Of a DNA stretch of 12,157 bases, positions 6,788 through 12,157 are shown in pieces. The stretch comes from Candidatus Sumerlaeota bacterium. Its GTDB lineage: Bacteria; Sumerlaeota; Sumerlaeia; MWCT01. Position 1 is the first letter of the stretch; each line of letters starts with the position of its first letter. The notes under the pieces were generated by a model. That model was not told the DNA's origin, did no database searches, and saw only the letters and a list, made by a program, of their open reading frames with translations. The stretch is from positions 1 through 12,157 of the forward strand of contig JAPLSR010000059.1 of assembly GCA_026398545.1 (NCBI GenBank), read 5' to 3'. Both the position numbers and the translations under genes were made by a program.

Positions 6788-8275
6788 CTATTCAAACCGA
6801 AGGCTGAAAAGGTCGGCATCGCGAAGGACAAAGCGCAGGCGGATGGGTTGGGCTGACAAGGCGCGGACATCTGTGCGACCTTTCCAGGCAACAATCCGGC
6901 TGACCTCATCTCCGTAAATTTCCTGACATGAATCGATCTCAAAACCTCTTATCGGATGCCCTTTTACATCCTGAATCTCAACCCTGATTCCACCCACCGC
7001 AGACGTTGAATAATTTATCTTTAAATTCATACCCTCAAATCGAAAAGGATGCGTGATAAACTCACCACCACTGTATGATGCATTAAGCGAAGCGAAGCCG
7101 TCCGGTCTGACCACTCCCCTGCGCAAACGTGGTATATCCAGACAATTCTCCACCCAGTAAAGCGAGAGTTCATTCTCTGAAGTCTGCAAAATCCCCCAGG
7201 CAGGTGCGTTGTTTCCGTGCGCCTCGCCCCAGTTATTGGGATTGAGTCCGGGACGAATAAATGCCTCCATAAAAAGGCGGCTCCAATGAAGACCATCACG
7301 GCTCGACATGAAGACGCCATCAGAGACTCCGTCAATTGCCTTCTCCTCAAACCCAATCTTTGTACGCTCAGGAATAAACCTCACGGGGAAACCGAGATAA
7401 ATATGAGGCTCGCGAAAATACTGAATAATGTTATTTGTGTATAAATGCTCCGGCGGGGTTTGTCCGTAATCAAGCAGTTCAGGTTTTGACCAGTTGATAA
7501 AATCATCCGATGTGCATCGGGCGATGCCCCGCTTCCCCCGCTGTGTCACTCTGAAATAACAGACATATCTTTTCCGCACAACATCCCAGAAGACGGTGTT
7601 TAGCGAGTCAAAAGCGCCTTCCGTTATGACAGCATTATCTCTCATCTTTTTCCAGTGGAGCCCATCGGGCGAGGAGAAGATGGATAGCGCCAATCGGGTT
7701 TCTCCTGCCTCATCCCTGTGTCTGCCCAGTGCAACCGCCTTGTAACGCTCCTCCGGTGCGGCGGCTGGGTTTCTATCAATGAACGGGGCAAAATTGTGAG
7801 CCTCGCAATATGCCCTGTCCTTACCAGTCAGGACAATGTTATTTTCCTTTGACCCATCGAATTCACATAAACCGAGGTTGGTTCTCTCCCAGTGAATTCC
7901 ATCCCTGCTCTCAGCAAGACAGAGATATTCCCGTGACAGGTCGCCCCCGCCGCGATAATACATCCTGAAAATCTCGCCATCCTGCAAAATGGTGATATAG
8001 CCGATCTGCCTTCCTTCCCAGGGCTTATCAAAGGTGAAAACAACCTCGCGGTTCTCGGGGCTATGAAGCTTGAAATACACATTTTGCACTTTTTCAATCA
8101 GCCAGTCATCCACAAATAATTGAAGAGTCGAGCCAACATCTCTGACCTCTTTTCTTTCATGCCCAAACATCCTGTGGGAGGAAATGCGAATGCATGAGGC
8201 GAGTAAAATGAAAAGGAGGATAACAAGGGGGGGTTGTCCCTTCATGTAATCATGCAAGATTGCTTTCCGTCTCAT
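6788..8275 (-). CDS. Exported lipoprotein with a GH32/GH43-like beta-propeller and C-terminal beta-sandwich
   Basis: The protein has up to 495 residues. A hydrophobic stretch ending in LLASC (Cys28) is a lipobox, so it is probably a lipid-anchored envelope protein. The second ATG, at 8245, would give a more typical signal peptide (MKGQPPLVILLFILLASC); neither start has a good SD, so the N-terminus is uncertain. The body carries four blade motifs of the form S-x-D-x-x-x-W at about 123-129, 202-208, 256-262 and 325-331 (SRDGIHW, SPDGLHW, SDDFINW, SRDGLHW) and FVDDWLIEK at 54-62. This resembles five-bladed propeller glycosidases and a hypothetical family common in Planctomycetes-like bacteria. 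The last 100 residues (FRFEGMNLKINYSTS to LFSLRFE) look like a beta-sandwich. A role in binding or cutting a glycan is likely but unproven. The gene starts 34 nt after umuC. Confidence 0.75.
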   Translation of the reverse strand: MRRKAILHDYMKGQPPLVILLFILLASCIRISSHRMFGHERKEVRDVGSTLQLFVDDWLIEKVQNVYFKLHSPENREVVFTFDKPWEGRQIGYITILQDGEIFRMYYRGGGDLSREYLCLAESRDGIHWERTNLGLCEFDGSKENNIVLTGKDRAYCEAHNFAPFIDRNPAAAPEERYKAVALGRHRDEAGETRLALSIFSSPDGLHWKKMRDNAVITEGAFDSLNTVFWDVVRKRYVCYFRVTQRGKRGIARCTSDDFINWSKPELLDYGQTPPEHLYTNNIIQYFREPHIYLGFPVRFIPERTKIGFEEKAIDGVSDGVFMSSRDGLHWSRLFMEAFIRPGLNPNNWGEAHGNNAPAWGILQTSENELSLYWVENCLDIPRLRRGVVRPDGFASLNASYSGGEFITHPFRFEGMNLKINYSTSAVGGIRVEIQDVKGHPIRGFEIDSCQEIYGDEVSRIVAWKGRTDVRALSAQPIRLRFVLRDADLFSLRFE

Positions 8276-8309
8276 GGCGCAACACGTAAAATCTGAAGAT
8301 GAGAGATAT

Positions 8310-9584
8310 TCATGCCTTGACTACCGGGATTTCAGACCAGACGGTTGTATAATGGGGTGAGAGGCGTTCGCGGCGCATGCTCCACTCCCTCTGGATTCCC
8401 TCCGAAGCATACCGGACGGTATCCGTCCCCCATCGGGCATTGATGCGGTCCACGAGCTCCATCACCTCCCTGTTACGCTCATAGGGGTAGCCAGGCACTA
8501 AAAGACTCGTCTGTATTTCGTTCTCAGGCACAATTTCCGTAAGAAACACGCCGGTTTTTTTATAGCGATAACCTGGTTTGTAAAGAATTTCGAGAAGTGT
8601 GTGGGCATAACGGATGAGTTCCGGCGTGTAAGAGGAGGGCACAGGCAATACAGTGGTTGCCGAGTTGGAATACTGGGGCTCGTCCTCCTTGAATCTATTT
8701 GTGAGGAGGAAAACATGGAGGATGTGTGCGGCGGAGCGCTGGGCGCGCAATTTCTCCGCGGCGCGGGAGACAAAGGTCGCCATTGCCTCCTTCAATTCGG
8801 AGAGATACTCCACCGGACGTCCGAAGGAGCGGGAACTCAAGATGCCCTTCTTCGGCATCGGCATTTCCTCAAGAGGTATGCAGGAAACACCGCGCAACTC
8901 GAAGACAATCCGCAATCCAGCCACAGTCAGGTGTTTCCTGACCCATATGTCATGAGCATCGCGAAGCTGACGGGCGGTGTGAATTCCAAATCGTTTGAGA
9001 AATATCTCATGGCGCGGTCCGATGCCCCACACATCCGCCACCGGCATATTGTCAAGGAGGGTATCAATTTCGGGATGGTCGGTGATATTGAAAACGCCCC
9101 CCGTCCGGGGATTATTTTTGGCAATCTTGCTCGCCGTCTTGGCAAGTGTTTTTGTTTGTCCCACACCGATAGAGACCGGGATGCCGGTCCAGCGGCGCAC
9201 CGTGGCGCGAATGCGGCGGACATAATCCGTGACTTCTGAGGGCGGAATTCCCTTCAGGGAAAGGAACGCCTCATCAATAGAATAGACCTCCATATCCGGC
9301 GTGAACTGCTCCAGCGTCTCCATGACGCGCTCTGACATGTCTCCATAGAGGGAATAATTGGAGGAAAAGACAGTCACATTATTTTTTTTGAAGAGGTCTT
9401 CCCACTGAAAAGCGGGGGCGCCCATTTTTATTCCCAAGGCTTTAGCCTCATTCGAGCGTGCCACTATACAGCCATCATTATTGGACAAAACAACGACGGG
9501 TTTTCCCTCCAGCCGCGGGTCAAACACACGTTCGCACGAGGCATAGAAATTGTTGCAATCGACCAGCGCAAAGACTTTACTCAT
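8310..9584 (-). CDS. umuC: DNA polymerase V catalytic subunit UmuC (Y-family)
   Basis: This 424-residue Y-family polymerase, close to E. coli UmuC in length, copies damaged DNA after activation by processed UmuD and RecA. The N-terminus FALVDCNNFYASCERVF carries metal-binding Asp9 and Tyr14, which aligns with the E. coli steric-gate Tyr11. KPVVVLSNNDGCIVARS and FSSNYSLYGDMS follow, then YSIDEAF with the catalytic pair Asp104-Glu105. GIPVSIGVGQTKTLAK and VWGIGP mark the palm and thumb region. QTSLL at 358-362 lies where E. coli UmuC has its beta-clamp motif. The C-terminus (GIQREWSMRRERLSPHYTT) matches the UmuC tail domain. The ATG at 9584 is 9 nt after the umuD stop, with TGAGGCG as SD, so the two are translated together. 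SOS control is expected for the family; no LexA gene is present here. Confidence 0.96.
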   Translation of the reverse strand: MSKVFALVDCNNFYASCERVFDPRLEGKPVVVLSNNDGCIVARSNEAKALGIKMGAPAFQWEDLFKKNNVTVFSSNYSLYGDMSERVMETLEQFTPDMEVYSIDEAFLSLKGIPPSEVTDYVRRIRATVRRWTGIPVSIGVGQTKTLAKTASKIAKNNPRTGGVFNITDHPEIDTLLDNMPVADVWGIGPRHEIFLKRFGIHTARQLRDAHDIWVRKHLTVAGLRIVFELRGVSCIPLEEMPMPKKGILSSRSFGRPVEYLSELKEAMATFVSRAAEKLRAQRSAAHILHVFLLTNRFKEDEPQYSNSATTVLPVPSSYTPELIRYAHTLLEILYKPGYRYKKTGVFLTEIVPENEIQTSLLVPGYPYERNREVMELVDRINARWGTDTVRYASEGIQREWSMRRERLSPHYTTVWSEIPVVKA

Positions 9585-9593
9585 GACTGCGCC

Positions 9594-10019
9594 TCACAAC
9601 TGATGCAGGACATAGGTTACAACTCCCCAGACCTCGAACTGCTCCCCCTCTTTGACCTCAATCGGCTCAAAATCGGGATTCTCCGCGGCAAGGAAGAGTT
9701 TGTTTTTAATCTTGCGGATGCGCTTAACAGTCAGTTCTCCGTTGACATTGGCAATGACAATCTTCTTATCTGTCGCCTGAAGCGCCCTGTCCACAATGAG
9801 GACATCGCCGCAGTGAATACCTGCATTAATCATGGATTCCCCCTCCACACGCACAAAAAACGTGGCGGATGGGTGTTTGACTAAGTATTCATTCAGGTCG
9901 AGCTTGCGGTCAATATAATCATCGGCTGGAGAAGGGAACCCTGCCGGCACATTCGCAAGGAAGAGAGGCAATTCCTGCCGTTTGCGATTTTCAAAACCAT
10001 AAATTTCTGTCACGCGCAT
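9594..10019 (-). CDS. umuD: UmuD, S24-family self-cleaving subunit of DNA polymerase V
   Basis: This 141-residue protein matches UmuD in length and pattern. The cleavage region VPAGFPSPADDYID carries Ala26-Gly27, where E. coli UmuD has Cys24-Gly25. The catalytic serine is Ser62 in GESM and the lysine is Lys99 in GELTVKR, both shifted by two from E. coli Ser60 and Lys97. RecA filaments should trigger autocleavage to UmuD', which joins UmuC as Pol V. There is no N-terminal helix-turn-helix, and the serine region is preceded by DLNEYLVKHPSATFFV as in UmuD, so it is not LexA. GGAG lies 7 nt before the ATG. The upstream region holds several short repeats but no E. coli-type CTGT-N8-ACAG or Gram-positive GAAC-N4-GTTC box that I could find. 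Confidence 0.95.
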   Translation of the reverse strand: MRVTEIYGFENRKRQELPLFLANVPAGFPSPADDYIDRKLDLNEYLVKHPSATFFVRVEGESMINAGIHCGDVLIVDRALQATDKKIVIANVNGELTVKRIRKIKNKLFLAAENPDFEPIEVKEGEQFEVWGVVTYVLHQL

Positions 10020-10045
10020 GTTATTACTCCGTCTGCGTGTGTTTT

Positions 10046-10072
10046 ATCCTGTTAATCCTGCAAATCCCATCT
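10046..10072 (+). repeat. Three tandem 9-bp units (ATCCTGTTA-type)
   Basis: ATCCTGTTA, ATCCTGCAA and ATCCCATCT follow one another with a period of 9 bp and a shared ATCC core. They lie 27-53 nt upstream of the umuD ATG, within the likely leader. They could be a decayed dispersed repeat or a regulatory array. Similar CCTGTTAATCCTG strings are common in intergenic DNA of many uncultured bacteria, from general recollection. Confidence 0.6.
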
Positions 10073-10093
10073 GACAAATTTATTTACACCAGG

Positions 10094-10111
10094 ATCAACC
10101 CTGACATCAAC
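10094..10111 (-). promoter_or_regulatory. Direct repeat GTTGAT-N6-GTTGAT upstream of umuD
   Basis: Reading toward umuD, GTTGAT occurs twice exactly 12 bp apart, about 75-92 nt before the ATG. It overlaps a candidate -35 element. Direct-repeat SOS operators are known in other phyla (GTTC-N7-GTTC in Alphaproteobacteria), so this is a possible but unproven LexA-type site. Confidence 0.3.
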
Positions 10112-10232
10112 GAATAAATCTGACCATGATTATAAGGACGCCTTAAATACGGGACAAGAGAAAAAAATAATCAGTCGTTTCTGAAAGATCTGAAGGCGCA
10201 AGCCGCCGGGCGATACAACTCCTCGTCTTTTG

Positions 10233-10247
10233 TCCGCCTGAGGCGGA
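10233..10247. repeat. Perfect hairpin palindrome TCCGCC-TGA-GGCGGA
   Basis: Six GC-rich pairs close a three-base loop 33-47 nt past the flavodiiron stop. No U-tract follows on either strand, so it is not a canonical intrinsic terminator. It could stabilise the 3' end of the flavodiiron mRNA or be a REP-like dispersed palindrome. Confidence 0.7.
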
Positions 10248-10279
10248 TTCACTCTTCGCCCCTTATCCCTCATCGCTCA

Positions 10280-11473
10280 TCACTTTCTTATTGCACACGC
10301 CATATTTTTCCCCAGGAGGACACATTGCTCAATATCAGTCTCCGTCGGGGCGCATTTGCTCTCCACAACAGGCTCCACAAGGGTCAGTCTGCCGCAACAG
10401 GCAAAATCGTGGAGGGCACTGACAGCGCCTTTGCTCCAGGAATAGGAGCCAAAGACGCCGATATAACGGTTTTTCAGTTCATCGTTTCTCAGGACGTCAA
10501 CGAGATTCTGCATCAAGGGGAACAGGGTTGTATTGTAAGTGGGGCTTCCGAAAATCATGCCCCTGAATCTCCAGATGTCAACAAGGACAAATGAGATGTG
10601 GGTTCGGGAGATGTCATGCACCCTGACCTTTTCCACCCCTTCATCGGCAAGTGAGAGCGAGATTGCCTCCATCATCCGGCGTGTGTTTCCATACATGGAG
10701 GCATAAACCAGCGTCACCCCTTCCTCCGTTTCATGCCTGCTCCACCTGTCATAAAGTGTGACAATATGGGACGGGTTTTTCCGCCAGATGGGACCATGAG
10801 ATGGGGCAATTACGGCGATGGGGAGCCCTTTAAGTTTTGTAATGGCGCGCTGAACCATTTCACTGTAACGCCCAACGATGTTGGAGTAATAGCGGAGAAA
10901 CTCATCCTGGTAATATGCAAGGTCGACCTCGTCATCAAAGATGCGGTCATCAAGGGCGCCAAAACCGCCAAAGGCATCGCAGGAGAAAAGCACCTTCTGT
11001 GTCTCCTCGTAAGTGACAATGGTTTCGGGCCAGTGCACCATGGGCGTGAAAACAAATTTCAGTCGGGGTCCGCCAAGGTCAATTGTTCCGCCATCCTCCA
11101 CAGTTATGACATTCTCCGTCAGTCGGTAGAAATCACGGAGAAACTCAGCAGTTTTTTTATTCCCTATAATTTTAACATCGGGGAACATCTGGCGCAGTGC
11201 AGTGATGGCGCCGGAGTGGTCAGGCTCCATATGATTAACAACAATATAATCAACCTTTCTGCCGATCCCGACGAGAGATCTGATTTTTTCAACGTAGTGG
11301 TTCAGAAAACTCCCCTTCACCGAATCAATAACAGCCACCTTCTCGCCCATGACGAGATAGGAATTGTAAGAGACGCCGCGCGGCAGGGGCCAGATGGCTT
11401 CAAACAGGTCAGTCTCATGGTCATTCACACCGACCCAGAAAATATTCTCACTAATGGGAATAACTCCTCGCAT
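10280..11473 (-). CDS. Flavodiiron protein (oxygen or nitric oxide reductase, FprA/ROO type)
   Basis: This 397-residue cytoplasmic protein should reduce O2 to water and/or NO to N2O, protecting an oxygen-sensitive cell. The metallo-beta-lactamase-like domain (about 1-245) carries the full diiron ligand set: His81, Glu83 and Asp85 in HMEPDH, His147 in MVHWPE, Asp166 in SCDAFGG and His226 in PSHGPIW. The flavodoxin domain (about 248-397) shows YASMYGNTRRMMEA, GSPTYNTTLFP and GSYSWSKGA for FMN binding. There is no fused rubredoxin and no rubredoxin gene beside it, so the electron donor is not visible. The frame extends to a TTG at 11497, but the ATG at 11473 has AGGAGG 7 nt upstream and is clearly the start. 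The gene is divergent from a radical SAM gene across a 130-nt gap. O2 versus NO preference cannot be read from the sequence. Confidence 0.95.
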   Translation of the reverse strand: MRGVIPISENIFWVGVNDHETDLFEAIWPLPRGVSYNSYLVMGEKVAVIDSVKGSFLNHYVEKIRSLVGIGRKVDYIVVNHMEPDHSGAITALRQMFPDVKIIGNKKTAEFLRDFYRLTENVITVEDGGTIDLGGPRLKFVFTPMVHWPETIVTYEETQKVLFSCDAFGGFGALDDRIFDDEVDLAYYQDEFLRYYSNIVGRYSEMVQRAITKLKGLPIAVIAPSHGPIWRKNPSHIVTLYDRWSRHETEEGVTLVYASMYGNTRRMMEAISLSLADEGVEKVRVHDISRTHISFVLVDIWRFRGMIFGSPTYNTTLFPLMQNLVDVLRNDELKNRYIGVFGSYSWSKGAVSALHDFACCGRLTLVEPVVESKCAPTETDIEQCVLLGKNMACAIRK

Positions 11474-11490
11474 GACACGCCCTCCTGCTA

Positions 11491-11520
11491 TTGACAAAAT
11501 TTATCTTACCATATTAGTAT
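11491..11520 (+). promoter_or_regulatory. Sigma70-type promoter for the radical SAM gene
   Basis: A perfect TTGACA (11491-11496) is followed after 18 nt by TAGTAT (11515-11520, four of six matches). This predicts transcription starting near 11527 and a leader of about 75 nt. It overlaps an inverted repeat, so it may be regulated. Confidence 0.5.
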
Positions 11521-11530
11521 AAATTTTTGT
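11494..11530. promoter_or_regulatory. Imperfect inverted repeat in the divergent promoter region
   Basis: ACAAAATTTAT (11494-11504) is mirrored by ATAAATTTTTGT (11519-11530), eleven matching positions with one extra base in the right arm and 14 nt between arms. It covers most of the plus-strand promoter and would also lie upstream of the flavodiiron gene, so one dimeric regulator could act on both. Chance is possible because the region is AT-rich. Confidence 0.4.
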
Positions 11531-11603
11531 AACACTTAATACCGGTAATCTATCAAGAGGAAAGAGTCAATCATTTGTACAATCATCCGCTGGAGGTTTT
11601 TTC

Positions 11604-12157
11604 ATGACTACGGTTGCCCTCATCAATACAAACCTTATCAAACCGCCGATTGCGCCTATCGGACTGGATTACATAGCGGAGGCGCTCGCATCAGCGGGAC
11701 ACCCCCCTTCGCTTCTCGACCTCTGCTGGGAAAAAGATTGGAGGGCGGCGATTTCCCGTTTTTTTGACAAAGCACAGTTCACACTTGTTGGTGTGACGCT
11801 GAGAAATACGGACGATTGTGCCTTTCCGAGCCGCCAGTCCTTCCTGCCGGAGTTCACAGAGATTATCAAAACCATCCGGCGGCACACGGATGCCACCATT
11901 ATTGCGGGCGGCGTGGGATTTTCAACCATGCCGGAGCAGGTGATGAGGTCATGCGGCGCCGATGCCGGGGTCTGGGGCGATGGTGAATTTGTCCTTCCAC
12001 AAATTGCAGAAAAAATAAAAAACAAACAAGATTGGCATGACCTCCCCGGGATTGTATTCCTTCACAATGGTGATGTCCGCCGCAATCCTCCCGAATTCCT
12101 CTCGCTGGATGGTCTGCCCTTAATGAGCCGCGCATGGGCTGATAACAGGCGATATTT
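11604..12157 (+). CDS. B12-binding radical SAM protein, N-terminal part
   Basis: The frame runs open from an ATG at 11604 to the window end, giving 184 residues of an N-terminal B12-binding (Rossmann-like) domain; the radical SAM CxxxCxxC motif would lie beyond. Visible family signs are NTNLIKPPIAPIGLDYIAEAL, GVTLRNTDDCAFPSRQSFLP (65-84), IIAGGVGFSTMPEQVM and GADAGVWGDGEF. No DxHxxG cobalamin-ligating histidine is seen, which is common in this superfamily. TGGAGG lies 7 nt before the ATG. Members act on lipids, tetrapyrroles, antibiotics or other substrates; the substrate here is unknown. It is divergent from the flavodiiron gene, and shared control is possible. Radical SAM enzymes are oxygen-sensitive, so pairing with an O2 scavenger is plausible but inferred. 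Confidence 0.85.
   Translation, partial: MTTVALINTNLIKPPIAPIGLDYIAEALASAGHPPSLLDLCWEKDWRAAISRFFDKAQFTLVGVTLRNTDDCAFPSRQSFLPEFTEIIKTIRRHTDATIIAGGVGFSTMPEQVMRSCGADAGVWGDGEFVLPQIAEKIKNKQDWHDLPGIVFLHNGDVRRNPPEFLSLDGLPLMSRAWADNRRY

Larger units (their letters stand above)
10020..10279. other. 260-nt intergenic region between the flavodiiron gene and umuD
   Basis: This non-coding stretch holds the end of the flavodiiron transcript and the expected umuDC promoter. From the umuD side it contains a 9-bp triple repeat (10046-10072), a 12-bp-spaced GTTGAT direct repeat (10094-10111), candidate promoter boxes TTGATG and TAAATA on the minus strand 18 nt apart (10105-10110 and 10081-10086), a perfect six-pair palindrome (10233-10247) and a small CTCATC repeat near 10269-10281. 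I found no ORF or RNA gene in it. Confidence 0.6.

Noticed and set aside
6779..6792. GAATA-ATCC-TATTC hairpin as a bidirectional terminator between convergent genes
   Set aside because: Only five AT-rich pairs and no U-tract, too weak to call.
8601..9239. 212-codon plus-strand ORF opposite umuC
   Set aside because: It is a shadow of the conserved umuC frame; its protein resembles no family I know.
9594..10019. LexA repressor
   Set aside because: There is no N-terminal DNA-binding domain, the length and cleavage region match UmuD, and umuC follows directly.
10046..10072. Start of a CRISPR array
   Set aside because: The units are 9 bp and directly abutting, without spacers, and no cas gene is present.
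10090..10103. CAGG-N6-CCTG inverted repeat as an E. coli-type SOS box
   Set aside because: Arms are only four bases and do not match CTGT-N8-ACAG; I treat it as chance unless found before other SOS genes.
10733..11494. 253-codon plus-strand ORF opposite the flavodiiron gene
   Set aside because: The minus strand encodes every diiron ligand and flavodoxin motif, so this is an antisense shadow.
11669..12025. Minus-strand ORF inside the radical SAM gene
   Set aside because: The plus-strand frame has a strong SD and family motifs; this one has neither.

Overview
This is a bacterial window carrying ten genes, eight complete and two cut by the window edges. It encodes no RNA genes, CRISPR array or transposase that I can see. 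Several features suggest a Gram-negative-type cell envelope: a heptosyltransferase-like GT9 enzyme, a Wzt-type O-antigen/polysaccharide export ATPase, and a lipobox-bearing exported protein. Shine-Dalgarno sites are strong and conventional (for example AGGAGGTGA before the ACT gene), which fits a bacterium. The flavodiiron protein and the B12-type radical SAM protein suggest an anaerobic or microaerobic life. The exported propeller protein resembles a family I associate with Planctomycetes, Verrucomicrobia and related uncultured phyla, but the phylum cannot be fixed from this window.

Region 1 (about 1-4455, minus strand) reads wzt-like ATPase -> glycogen-debranching (GH133-like) enzyme -> GT9 glycosyltransferase. 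The gaps are 74 and 43 nt, so this looks like one transcription unit for making or exporting a surface glycan. No Wzm permease is visible. Region 2 (4657-6753, plus strand) is a tandem ACT-domain protein, a phenylacetate-CoA ligase-type enzyme one base after it, and a small MntA-type nucleotidyltransferase that lacks its usual HEPN partner.

Region 3 (6788-11473, minus strand) reads flavodiiron protein -> (260 nt intergenic) -> umuD -> umuC -> exported propeller lipoprotein. The umuDC pair encodes the mutagenic translesion polymerase Pol V, and the lipoprotein gene starts only 34 nt after umuC. Region 4 (11604 to the end, plus strand) is the start of a B12-binding radical SAM protein, divergent from the flavodiiron gene. 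Between these two lies a consensus-like promoter overlapped by an imperfect inverted repeat.

Most genes belong to known families. The points most worth a second look are the odd glycan cassette (an export ATPase with a debranching enzyme whose GRD motif reads GRA), the cysteine-rich N-terminus of the GT9 enzyme, an extra residue in the ligase P-loop, the orphan MntA with a possible broken HEPN start, the repeats before umuD, and the inverted repeat between the flavodiiron and radical SAM genes. I do not see a clear wholly new system.
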